Below, in pieces: positions 1 through 10,925 of a stretch of 64,000 nt of DNA. Both the position numbers and the translations under genes were made by a program. Within the stretch, counting starts at the first letter, position 1. Every line of letters starts with the position of its first letter. A model generated the notes under the pieces. That model had not been told where the DNA came from, ran no database searches, and was given only the letters and a program-made list of their open reading frames with translations. This DNA comes from Oryzias latipes (lineage: Eukaryota > Chordata > Actinopteri > Beloniformes > Adrianichthyidae). The DNA lies in assembly GCF_002234675.1 (NCBI RefSeq), contig NC_019871.2, positions 24,585,466 to 24,649,465 on the forward strand. Reading direction: 5' to 3'.

Positions 1-3000
1 ATCACTGGCAAAGAGATTACACTGATTTGTAAATTAATCGGATAAAAAGCGGACTTCGACAGAATGTATTGCCTCTCTTGTTCGCCCAGTGTAACATGAA
101 GGTATGGCAATTAAACAGATTATAAAATTGAGGGAATTGGTTGCTTTCCGACGATTATGAGAGAATCTGCAGTTGGGTGTGGTACTATGTACTAATATTT
201 CAGATGATTTCAGATCCATCTGTTATATGAATAAAAAAGATGCATACCATCATCAAGTACAAACAGTCTCAACATGTTGTGCCTCAGAAATGTATTTTAT
301 GTAGGACTGTGAGATCATGTATCACTCTTCACATCATTCCTCTATTCCGCCTCTGGGAAATCGTTTCTGGGTCAGCTATAACACGTGAACATATGCACTA
401 TACACTGACATGCTGATGTACGGAAGTCAAGCGTAGGTTAGGCTCTCAAAGACACCCACAAGTCACACAAATTCCAAAAGAGAATACAAAACAGACCCAA
501 ACACAAACTGACACGTGCTGGATGTCTACAAAGGAGCTTCTGTCTTGGGTGTAAATATGAAACAAGCAGGTTTTAAGACGTTCAATACCTAAAACAGAGA
601 GACGCTAAGCTAGAGGAGCACTGACGCCTCGTCTTAGAATGAGTACACGGTAAACAAGAATTCAGCTTTCTGTACCGTAAGTGTAATTGCCGGTTACTAA
701 GGTTGCAAGCTCACAGATTCAAAGACGGCACACGTTGGCTACTGTCAGGAGGATAATTAAAACCGCCTGAGTCATATTTTAAAACCTTACAGAAAAATGC
801 TCTTATGAATAGTATTTTCTCACACTATATTTACAGTCAGTGTTTCTGCTAAGTCATAGCAGGACTGTATCTCTAAGAGGAAGTGAAACGAGAGCTTGCT
901 CACTGAGCACGTGCAGAAACAAAACAGTAACTGAGGAATAAGTTACAGATTATTATCTGCTAAGCAGAAAACCAGAACAACAAGGCAGGTAGATAAATGC
1001 TCGTGTTTACAGGAGTTTCTGTTCTGTATCTAACTAACCGGTGTTCTGGTTTCATGAGAAGAAAAAGCACAAGTATTAAATTTGAAGTGAAGTGAGCAAC
1101 AAAAGAGAAAAACAGAAGAGAAACGATGCATGGCAGGGATGCAGGAAACAGAAAATGTAAAAACAAATTAACTGGCAAAAACAGAACTTCTTCTGCTTTA
1201 TCTCTGAACAACTCGTTCTCTTCTGTGCACTGTGTTTGCTTAATTGGAGTCATAAGAAAAAGAATCGTACACCCCTTCCGCAGGTCTAAGGCTTCATGAG
1301 TCAAAACCTGATAAAAAAAAAAGGCAAAAGCACCTGGTCTTTATCAGGTTGGAAAATCAGGAGAACACAAACTGACATTAGCAATAAAACATGACACACT
1401 AGGCTGGGTCATCTTTTCTGAACAGCTAATACAACCGGCCTCAGAACAACCACCTTTAGCAGCAAATTAGTTTACAAATTGAAAGCTTTTATTCGCTGTG
1501 AGTAATAAAAGCTCAGGATAATCATGAGGTAGAGCTCACATGAGGTTTTATTTACTGATCTTTGAGAACTAATAAGAAAAGGAATATTTTTTATGACCTG
1601 GTACTTAAATCCTTGGTAGTTCAATAGAGTCTACTCTCAATTTTTCCCGTCATGTCATTGCACTGGTTCTTGTTTTATTGCTTCTTCCATTATCTCGACA
1701 AATCTATGTTCTGTGTTTTCTGTGTGGGGAGGAATGTGCATGTTGTGCACCTGCATAGTCCCTTCTCTCAGTGCAGAACAGTTTCTACTAGCAACAGCTT
1801 GTTATGGCGACAAAAGATTATGTGTGCGTGTGTGAAACTCTCCTCTGACTTATGATGCATGCACAAATATTCACGTTTTAATATGAGGAAGTTACAATAA
1901 GCCTCTCTGAGTAATAATCTTTACTGTATCTCTCACTTTGGTTTCCCTATGCCATTAAAATCCTTTCAGACAATGACTTGCAAAGCTTCCCAACCTACAT
2001 TGGCACTGTTCTAAAAATAAAATTCCACCAGTTAAATTAAGCAAAAGGAGATTCTGGGTTTTCAAGTCAAAAAGTTGGAAAGGCATGCAAGAACTTCCTG
2101 TTTGGCAAGATCAGGGAACATGTTAGAAATGTTGAACTCTTTAAAAAATATACGGATTTGCAGAAAAAGCTCAGACAGCAAATTCCAAATCTGATTGGGA
2201 GAAATGGACCTAAGTACAGCAGCATACACATAAACAAAAACAAACCCTTAAAGATGTGATAGATGGATTTATAAAAATAGAAAATGTCACAGTAGTGTCA
2301 AAATTACTTATAAATAATGTCAAAACATAGATATAGACTTTTCGCTTTTCTATGGCCAACCAAACAAGAACCCGCATTCCTTCATCAGCTACGCCACTGA
2401 AAACGTCACAAACAAAAAAAAAAGATTAGAGGCAGTCACACACAAGCAGAAACACATTCTTTGAGCAGATTCGTGTACACACATGAAAAAACGTATCCAG
2501 CCACGCCTTGATAAGTCAGTCAGTCAGTCAACCAAATCTGCTGACAAAGGCCTTTCTCACACTCCACCTCATTGATGTCATAGGCTAGCCCCATTTGCTC
2601 ATGTTGGCCTTGCTGACTTTCTGGTGTTCCTCATCTGAATCTTGTTCTGCGGCTCTGAAGAACGATAGTCAAAAAGAAATCTTATAAACAGAAAACAGGA
2701 TCTGCTGACTCTTGCATGTCCCGAGCTGTTCCTGTAAGTTTCTACCCGTCTTTGTAATAAAGCTTGGAGCTCAGGGGACCGCGTCCCTGAACCCTTTAAC
2801 CCCGTGTTAAGATAATCTGACAGCACAAATTAAACAAGGACACAAAGCACAAAGCAAAGATAAACAAGTAGAGGGAACGACAAATTATTAACACATAGGA
2901 ACAATTAAACACATATTTACACTTCTCTGCTCATTGAATCCACAAACAACAAGAGATGAAAAGAACTACAACACATTTAAGGGATTAAGAACCCACTCCA

Positions 3001-6000
3001 ATGAAAGTTGTTTTGTCAACATGTTCTTATAGCATTTTTCTCAAGAGTATTTTTTATTCAAAACATTGTGAATCAGAAGCAGACGAAAGAATGCCGTTTG
3101 AAAAAGTTTGTAGTTGTTACCTACAAGGACCAGACGCTCCCCACTCTGCTTCATTCTGATGCATCCACTTGCAGACGACTACATCAATGTACGTTTTTAT
3201 TTCCTCATCTGAGATGGCATCTGGCTGAAAACTGTACGGCTGGATGGCTCCAGTATTGGTCACATTGTCCCAGAGTAAGCCTGCCCTCATTTCCCATCAA
3301 TCCTTACTAAAAGTGGATGCATCAGAATGGAGTGGAGCAATTTATTTATTTTTTGCCTAAAACTCTGCCATCATCATTAAAAGACCAATGAGAACACTTT
3401 GATAAGTAAAACGATGATCAGAGTGGGACTTTAAAAGTGAGTGCAGCAAAAACAACAGAATGAGATACAATTGAAGGCGAAAAAAGCAATAAAAAGGATT
3501 TAGTAAGTACAGGATTAAGGAAAAAAGGAGGGATGAACGTCAAACTACAGACAGGACCTTGTTCCATTGGTTCATAGCGTGAGCTGTGTGATAAGCCCAA
3601 CAAACACTACGTGCACACACCCAGGCTGCATAGGATGCACGCCTTCCTGAAATCTACACCGTGCATATTTTCATTTTGCTCTAGGTAACGAGGTAGCACA
3701 CAATCTCCTGTGATATAAACACAAAGGCACACACATAGGTGTCAGGTCACTCTGCCCTTGGTACTCACAGCTTAGTGACTTTTTATGCCGGTTAATGACA
3801 AGCGACGCTTTTATCGCATGGCTGACAAAAGAATCTGTCCCTAATCCGCACATTCAAATTATGAGAGTGCCCTCATAGCTATGTAAAGATAAAAACTAGG
3901 TCCTAAAGCGAGCCCTTCTGAAGAGGAAACCAACATGACTGACAATGTTTTATTACCGTAAATTAAATATATCATAAAGTACTGAAACCAACCACAGGGT
4001 ATATATTCATACAGAATACACAAACTGGTTTAACAAAGAACATCTTGGAAAAAGATTACTACAGTATATGACTGTATGACACTTCTCCCTCCTGCTGAGT
4101 TCATGACTAACATGGATTAGTAAAACTCCTATTCCGGCTTATCATATGGATAGGATTAACCTGAGCTATGGCTCATACACACATGGAGAGAGCTCACACT
4201 CATGTGTGTGCTCTGCTATACAGGAGTGCATAATCAGATACAGATACTATTTTCTATCCACTCTTCCTGCACCGCACACCAAACATGGCCGTTGCCATAC
4301 CGACAACAGAGCCTCTTAAGTCATCTGCTGCTCTTTAGATCACTGAGGCTGTCATCATTTGGGTCATGGTAACTGCTGTGATGCCTTCTTTTTTAATGTC
4401 GCGTTCGTGGTCTCGCATGCATGAAAAAACAAGCTGTGTTTCTAAAGAGAAATATCAAGAGAGCGCTGTCACACAAGCAGCACAACACAAAGCTTTGTGG
4501 AGCTGAACAACCAGGATAGGGTTTGTTTGGCTTATTCCACAGGCTGTAAGGAAGCCCGAAGTAAATAAAAAGTTTAAAAACTCTGTGTCAGCATATCACA
4601 ATGCCAAACAAACACAAAATGCTTACAAAAGGGGAGCTGAGAGAAGCCAAACCTTTTTTTTTTTAAAGTCCCAACTCTTGTAACTGATCAGCAATACAAT
4701 CTAATTTTTTGGCTTATAAATTTGAGGCGCACAACTAAACCTAACAAGAATTCCTGCAGCACAAACTAACAATTCAAAATAAAGACAGTGACTCCAAAAA
4801 AATCAATAAAGGTCAAATTTGGTAGGAGAAATGTTTTCTGGCATTTCTAGTTTCAATGGCACTTTCGGTTCCGGGTTCCAAACCGATCCAGCCTGACTGT
4901 GTGAGATTTGCCCTCAAAAAGCTTCTGAAAAATCTGGGTTGGCTCACCAGGTGCATATCCTGTTTGTGAAGCAATGTGCACTTTGAGTTTCAGCTCAATA
5001 TACAAGCCAACAAGTCAAACAGACGCATCCATACTCTGACTAACCTGTGTGCGTCAACTTAATCATAAACAACGACAAACACACACACACTGTGGCTCAA
5101 AGGCAACACGTGTAATTGAAGGTGTCGATGCAGCTGATATAATGTCATAGTGCTGTGTTTGTCCTGAACTTTCCTTTTAAATTAAAGTGACAGAAATTGC
5201 ATAGATTGCTTTGAAGAGGGGAGTGTTTTAGCAGCAAGTACCGTAAATGAGAATATTGATCGAATATCACAACCCGTGTTCAGATTTTAGGTCATAAAAA
5301 TTGAACGCTCTCATTGTGTGCGAGTGGTCATGTGTAAACATGCTTGCATGCGACAGTTTCAGAGGAAGCACTACATGCTCCTTCACGCCCCCCCCACCCA
5401 TTGAGGTTTTCCAAATGCTTGCATGAGTGTGTGTTCATCTACTGCGAGATAGTGAAAGGGAGGTTTATCTCTGTCCCTAAAAGGCGTGCGTGTTAGCACA
5501 GCACGCCACTTAGCTTCCTACTGCAGTCTTTTCGTGCAAGTGTCTGCATGACAAAGTGCGTGCGTGCGTGCAGCTGCACACCATAACCGTGCATGTTTAC
5601 GACTGAGGGGAGGAGAGCTGCCAAGTGCGGCTGTGTCACTGACCACACAGCTCAACGGTGGGTCAGGGAGGTTCACTGCTTTCGGTCATGAGGGCTGTAA
5701 ATTCGGCTTCGCTTGACGGCACAGCCAATCACACGGCTGCGTTTGGGAGCAGGGAAATACAGGAAATAGATAACAGATATCGGAACTGGGAGATGGAGTG
5801 CCAGGGCATGAAAGCTGCTCAAACAAAGAGTGTGCACATTAACTAGAAGGCACGTGAAGGCCAAACAGGCCCAGCATTCACACTCACACTGCTCTTGAAA
5901 ACAAACAACAGGCTTAATAGGTCGGCCATCAGCAAGTGCAGAACAGCTGCAGAGCCTGTGCTTTCAGTTTGTAAGGAGAGGTGAAAACAAAAAAGGGAAC

Positions 6001-6342
6001 TCGGCCTAAGATATCCTTTTATTAACACCCTAAACTAAAGGTGGCTGAGGCTAACAAAGATCCTTACTTCACGTTTGTTACCATGTATGCATCTCAATTG
6101 ACCACAACGCCACATTTCCCATCCTACTCAGCTGTGTAAGACTTGTTCTACTCCAATTAATGCTAATACAGAGAAAATAAAACTGCTAGATTGTGGTTTC
6201 ATTTCCCTGTTTAAGGCGAAGGATTTGAAAGTGACGTTTCCTACATACACAATGCACGAATCAAAATCAGATGCTGGTTTTAACCATGGACACGCACACG
6301 GACATTGTTGGACAGCACACTAATGACAGTGAAGGTACTTAC
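1..6342 (-). other. tiparp intron 2 (partial)
   Basis: The tiparp donor at 6342 opens an intron that runs off the left edge. I looked on the minus strand for the rest of the WWE domain and for PARP catalytic motifs and found none. The stretch holds one family A repeat (2991-3432), a short CAGT tandem at 2513-2529, and otherwise AT-rich sequence with no recognisable gene. Confidence 0.7.
2991..3432. repeat. Family A short inverted-repeat element, copy 1
   Basis: The ends read CCCACTCCAATGA and, inverted, CCCACTCTGATCA. The middle (about 3130-3260) contains, on the minus strand, a fragment reading NTGAIQPYSFQPDAISDEE. The block CATTCTGATGCATCCACTT and its reverse complement both occur, so this copy is rearranged or a fusion of two copies. 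Related copies are at 10099, 10700, 47818 and 54030. Confidence 0.7.
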
Positions 6343-7367
6343 TGAGTTTTAAGCCTAGCGTGCTCAGTGTCCGGGTTGCAATACAGTCTCTCCAGTTGTT
6401 CCTGGGAGTCGTCTGCTATGCTCTGCCATGTCTGACTGCTGCTCTTGCGTATCTGCCAGTGGTATGGCAAGACAGTGTGGTGGTGGGCACAGTCATTGCC
6501 ATAAGCGCACTGTCCTTGAAGAAAATCCACACAAATGTCCACTGAGTCTGCCTGGTGTGTGTGATACTGGAGCTGAGTGAGGAGCTCAAAAACCAGGTCC
6601 AGGGAGGCCTCCTCGCTTTTATCCTGAAATAGCGCTCCTTTGACAGGCTGTTGCAGGAGGAGCGGATGAGGGTCCTGGATTCCAGTGCAGTCTTTGACTG
6701 GAAGATTCCCACCAACAGAGGCTAAGAGTTCTTTGTTTTTGATGGATTCTTCTTGATGAGAAACCTTGGGTGCAACTATGGGAGGTATATTCCTTCCTGG
6801 GGGTGTATTTGTCTCTGTGGCACCCACCACTCCAAGGCCGGGTTTCAGTTGAAAGCAGTCGGCGGTAGAATCGGCCACCTTGGGACGCTCTCCCCGCCGC
6901 TCCGTCTCTTCCAGCTCTGCAGTAGTATCAGCTATTTCCACATCAACATCCTGACTCATTAAGCCGGTCACTGCTGCTGCAGCTGTGGCGTCTTCAGTAG
7001 CTCCTGGGTCTTTCAGGCACACCTGCCCCACACAGCTCTGCTTCACCACAGCGGCCGCACACAGATTTCCAGGCGTCCGGCCTGGCTGGCTCCGGGGAAC
7101 AAATACCATGTCTCCGGGGACCAGCGTGTCCGTGCTCAGCAAACTGGACAGTATAGGATCCTCCAGAGCATGATGCAGGCATTTGGCATCCAATTTCCTC
7201 TGTTTCTTCTTGAAATAAGGTTTCACCAGAGGTATTTTGTCTCGTAACCCCATGATCGGCTGTTCCGGGAAATCTTCCCCTTCGTCCACGTTTAAACTCA
7301 TATCCAGGGAGATCCCAGTTGTAACACTGTCTGCGGATTTCTGGAGTATGTGCAAAGTTTTATCCAT
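6343..7367 (-). CDS. tiparp: tiparp (PARP7) first coding exon, partial gene
   Basis: TIPARP is a mono-ADP-ribosyltransferase induced by the aryl hydrocarbon receptor and acts mainly in the nucleus. This exon encodes 341 residues plus two bases. Residues 279-297 form a CCCH zinc finger with spacing C-X7-C-X5-C-X3-H (C279, C287, C293, H297), followed at once by TVLPYHWQIRK and the start of a WWE domain (W304, W314). Just before the finger lies ALFQDKSEEASLDLVFELL, and near the N-terminus VKPYFKKKQRK; both fit TIPARP. The acceptor (tttttcag) puts the exon start at 7393; the donor is CA|GTAAGT at 6342. The ATG at 7367 was chosen because, spliced to the candidate exon 1, the frame meets a stop at 8476-8474 with no earlier ATG. 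The rest of WWE and the whole catalytic domain are missing from the window and should lie to the left. Confidence 0.93.
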
Positions 7368-7393
7368 GATCTCCCCTTTAAAGCCCCGCAATC
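7368..7393 (-). other. tiparp: tiparp 5' UTR part of exon 2 and splice acceptor
   Basis: Twenty-six transcribed but untranslated bases lie between the splice acceptor and the ATG. The acceptor is a T-rich tract followed by CAG, with its AG at 7395-7394. The leader codons are open but contain no ATG. Confidence 0.75.
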
Positions 7394-8310
7394 CTGAAAA
7401 ACAAAAACAAAAGTAAAGGTAGTCATAAAAAGGTAACTGCTAGCATCCCATAATCTGTTTCCACAGTGAAGTCACGCTGGCGAAAAAGAGCAGTGATTAA
7501 TATGTTGCTAGGCAAGCTATTATGCCATACAGTCACTATCAAAACACTCCTTTCCCTTCCAGGAAAACAAAAAAACCATTGCTCCGTCCTTATGCGCTGA
7601 AACGAAACACCCCCACCAGCAGCGAGAACGGTAGACTGGTGTGACTCCAGGGTCAGGCCTGCAGGAGTAACTGGAGCAGCAGTCACCACAGCGATCTGTT
7701 GCCACAAACACATTAGTCTTTGTCGGAATATTACAGGAACAGCCTGTTTCGCCAACTGGGAAGAAGGGAAGGTTGGAGAACAATTACCTAATCCTGCAGC
7801 AGAGACGTTACAACCTCCAGATTAATCATATTAGGAGGACATGTAATATCACTTTGTCGGGTATTTTTTGTTTTTCTTCTCTGGTCTCTGCTAACGTCAT
7901 GCCCGCAATTACAGCTGCGTATCCGCACGGTAGCGATAGGATCATCCGCGTAACAACCCCCCTCTCCGCCGCCACCACCTCTCTCTCTCCCAGGACTATA
8001 TTTTGATCACGGGAGTCCGATACGCAGCCCCCGCCGTCTACGTGCCGCTCACATCGCCGCTCGAGCAAGTTTGCACGTAGGCTACAGTTGACACACTCGA
8101 CGGCACGCGCACACTTGAGCGGCGGGGGAGAAGAGACAAACGGGGCTCGCGCACTTAAACCCAACGATATTTTTTTTAAACAACTACGGGAGCTCGTTGG
8201 CTTCAAACGTTCCCAAATAGCAGGGTTTTTTTTCTTTTTTTACAGCGCAGCCTCTTAAATTGTGATCTATCAACAGACCAACAGCTTTGTCTTCATGACA
8301 AAACCCCTAC
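7394..8310 (-). other. tiparp intron 1 (candidate)
   Basis: Sequence between the acceptor at 7394 and the candidate donor at 8310. The part from about 7900 to 8210 is CpG-rich and belongs to the promoter-proximal island. No coding sequence is recognised in it. Confidence 0.5.
8104..8108 (-). promoter_or_regulatory. XRE/DRE core (AHR-ARNT site candidate)
   Basis: CACGC on the plus strand reads GCGCGTGCC on the minus strand, matching the xenobiotic response element core GCGTG with good flanks. It falls in intron 1 of the proposed tiparp gene. TIPARP is a known AHR target, which makes the core plausible, but five-base cores are common by chance. Confidence 0.35.
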
Positions 8311-8600
8311 CTGAGCGAGAAAAGCCACCCCTCTTCGACAGATTTCGACACTCTTTGGTGGGTAGAATCCAGTGTGTACATCGGCGAAGCTTCGTTTCCA
8401 GTCTTTTAGTCCGTTGGGGGCTACAGGTTCGTCCACTTCGGCAGCTCGTGTCCCGCTGCTCCCCCCGCCGCTCTCATCCTCCGTCTCTAGTTCATACTGG
8501 TCAGGACTCTCTTTGTATTCTTGTACGGGACAAGAAAGCGCCGCAACGGAGGGAGCACGAAACGACAAAGACGGGAAAGCTGGGCTGCTCGACTCCCGGC
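8311..8600 (-). other. tiparp: candidate tiparp non-coding exon 1
   Basis: A consensus donor on the minus strand (GCTCAG|GTAGGG, GT at 8310-8309) ends a GC-rich transcribed-looking stretch. Human TIPARP also has a non-coding first exon. Joined to 7393, the tiparp frame has an in-frame TGA at 8476-8474 and no ATG before the exon 2 start. A minimal upstream ORF (ATG AAC TAG) occupies 8495-8487. The 5' limit is a guess placed at the GC boxes. Other donors could be used, and no transcript evidence is available here. Confidence 0.5.
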
Positions 8601-8657
8601 TCCGCACTGCCAGGCCCCGCCCCCGTAACCTGTCAGGGGCGGGGCTTCGGGTTAAAC

Positions 8658-8757
<100 letters not shown>

Positions 8758-8788
8758 TCTGGCGGTGATGGAAGGAAGCTGCACTGGA

Positions 8789-8793
8789 GCGTG
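8789..8793 (+). promoter_or_regulatory. XRE/DRE core (AHR-ARNT site candidate)
   Basis: GAGCGTGGGG contains the GCGTG core, upstream of the (AG)n tract of the tiparp promoter. The 3' flank deviates from the full consensus, so this is a weaker candidate than the one at 8104. Confidence 0.25.
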
Positions 8794-8917
8794 GGGCGCG
8801 CGCAGGGGCGGCCATACTGGAAACGCTTCAGAAGAGCGCCTCTCGTACTCATAATGACTAAGCAAGGAGAATCTAGTGAGCCCATGTCTTAACATTAAAA
8901 AAAAATAAAATATGTCT

Positions 8918-9045
8918 CGTTCCCACAAATAATATCATGTTCCCACAAATTAATATCTTCTTCGCATAAATTAATATTCCTTTCCCACAAGATAATAGTC
9001 CGTTCCCACGAAGTACTATTTCGTTCCCTCTAAATAATTAATTTG
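8918..9045. repeat. left 21-bp phased array
   Basis: TCCC-type cores start at 8921, 8941, 8962 (degenerate), 8983, 9004 and 9025, so successive steps are 20-21 bp. Each unit is a GC-bearing GTTCCCAC followed by an AT-rich block such as AAATTAATAT. Confidence 0.8.
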
Positions 9046-9836
9046 TGCGAACGAAATAATTGTTCACGTCATAAGTCATTCATAAACACGGATATGCTTT
9101 CCATCCGGCCGCAATAGCCGCTTTCAGCGATAACTTCAGTGTCTCTGTGACCCACATACATTCAAGAAAGGAAAAAGAAATACAAGAATGATCAATTTAT
9201 TATTGTCTCACTGAATATAATATTTAAGATGCCCAATCTTGCTGTTTCTGCAGCGATTCTCCAGACATAGCACCTAGCTCCAATGCGGAGCTCTTTAGCT
9301 TGTCTTGACGGCATTCGGGACGGCTGGCCGTCTACTTGCCAGCCAGGTGTGGCATGGGATATTGTAGTTTAGGGTAGAATAGGAATAATAATATTCAGGA
9401 CTTGTCTTTTATTAACATACTCTTTAGCAGTCACTTTACATCTGAAGGCTAGTAGGCTACATGCTACCTAGCCCATCATAAACCTGTTATTCACTTCATA
9501 AGGCATTCATAAACACCGATGTGAGCAATATTTGGATATACAGCAGATACCTTTACATTCTGTCTGTGTGTGTCTCATTACATTGCATTGAAGACACGGA
9601 CGATGTTTAGAGATCACATTTATTTATTTTAAAAAGCACAAAAGCAACATACTCGTTAGAAGTCACTTTACACCCGAAGGCTAGAAGGCTACATGCTACG
9701 TGTCCCATTGTGCAACTATTTCTCACATCCGTATTTATGAAGCTAGGAGCTATGTCCGGTAGGCGAAGCAGTAATCCATGTTTATGAATGACTTATGATG
9801 TAAATAATTACTTCGTTCGCACAAATTAATTAATGC

Positions 9837-9975
9837 GTGGGAACGGAATATTATTTTGTGGGAACAAGATACTATTTCGTTCTCACAACTTAATTATTGC
9901 GAGTGAATGAAATAGTATTTCGTGGGAACGGAATATTATTTCGTGCAAACAAGATATTAATCTGTGGGAACGAGA
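9837..9975. repeat. right 21-bp phased array, inverted
   Basis: GTGGGA-type cores start at 9837, 9858, about 9901 (degenerate), 9922, 9943 (degenerate) and 9964. The step is 21 bp; the unit near 9879 is in the opposite sense (CGTTCTCAC). This array is the inverted counterpart of the one at 8918-9045. Confidence 0.8.
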
Positions 9976-10098
9976 TATATTTTAGTTTTTTAATGTCAGG
10001 ACACGGGCTCCGTAAGAATCAAACCCGCAAAAGGAAATTTATTTGTGAAGAAATACAAAACCTACAAGTTTTTGCAGTTAATTCATATACATTTAAAA

Positions 10099-10697
10099 TT
10101 CCACTCCAATAAAAAAAAATCGTGTTTCGGCTGTTTTTAATATGTTCTTGTGGTATTTTAACAATGATAGAAGAGATATAGAAAATTAAGCTCACAATTG
10201 GGTTTCTGAGCATCATTGTGAATCAGGGGCAGACAAAAAACACTATTGAAAAAAGCTTGTGGCAGTGACATAGGTACAAGCTTTCTGCTCTACTCCATTC
10301 CGATGCATCCACTTTATAGGCGACTAGATCCATGCATGTTTTTGCTTTCCGCATCGAAGCTGGCTTCTGGCTGTAAATTAACCGGCTGGATAGCTCCAAC
10401 ACTGCTCTGCATTTTCTTTGCACCGCTAATGTTAGCTTGAGGTTGTGAGAGGCTGTAATCTAGTGGGAGGGTGTAAACTAAGGGATGATGGGAAATCAGC
10501 GCAGGCTTACTTGTGCGCCAACAGTTCCACCCACAACTCAGAGGTGAATTTCTGAACTCCTGCCGCTCTGCAGAAACTATATCCTAGAAAACGACACTTT
10601 TTAAAAAAAAATTTTTGGCTAAAAACGGCAAAATCATTACTAAAAGACCATTAGGAATGCTTTTACAATAGATCAAAAGATGATTCAAGTGGGACTT
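10099..10697. repeat. Family A element, copy 2
   Basis: The longest copy of the family. The left end reads CCACTCCAATAAA and the right end ATTCAAGTGGGACTT. On the minus strand the GAIQP peptide region is present (SSVGAIQPVNLQPEASFDAE) but broken by a stop. It abuts the 21-bp-array element and is followed by a fragment of the same family. Confidence 0.7.
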
Positions 10698-10699
10698 GG

Positions 10700-10925
10700 A
10701 AATTTGTGTTGTGGGGCGGTACTAGTTGTCACTAGTACTAGAGGAAGCCTGCCCTCATTTCCCATCAGTCCTTACTAAGAGTGGATGCATCAGAACGGAG
10801 CGGAGCTGGGACCTTGTGGCCCGCCCAGTTTATTTTCTATATAACAAATACAAGCTATTTCAAATTGCATTTTTACGTCTGCTCCAGATATACAACAATT
10901 TGAAAAAATAATTTCTTAGAAATTA
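10700..10925. repeat. Family A element, truncated copy 3
   Basis: It shares with copy 1 the block CCTGCCCTCATTTCCCATCA and GTGGATGCATCAGAA, and with copies 4 and 5 the 3' block around CTGCTCCAGATATACAACA. It lies in the opposite orientation to copy 2 and both ends are incomplete. Confidence 0.6.

Larger units (their letters stand above)
8874..10014. mobile_element. non-autonomous DNA transposon with long array-type TIRs
   Basis: About 150-200 bp at each end are inverted copies: the left end begins TAGTGAGCCCATGTCTTA and the right end, reversed, TACGGAGCCCGTGTCCTG. AGAATC flanks the element on both sides (8868-8873 and 10015-10020), a likely 6-bp target duplication. The termini are made of 21-bp units built around GTTCCCACAAA, and both arms continue into CATAAGTCATTCATAAACA. 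The interior carries a direct duplication (AGTCACTTTACA... near 9428 and 9660) and no transposase. The TA(G/C)NG tips resemble hAT ends, but hAT duplications are 8 bp, so the superfamily is left open. Confidence 0.8.

Noticed and set aside
5658..6028. Overlapping short frames on both strands near 5.7-6.0 kb
   Set aside because: About 60 codons each, no similarity I recognise, inside the tiparp intron.
1..6300. Remaining tiparp exons (rest of WWE, PARP catalytic domain)
   Set aside because: No minus-strand segment shows the expected catalytic motifs or suitable splice borders, so they are assumed to lie outside the window.
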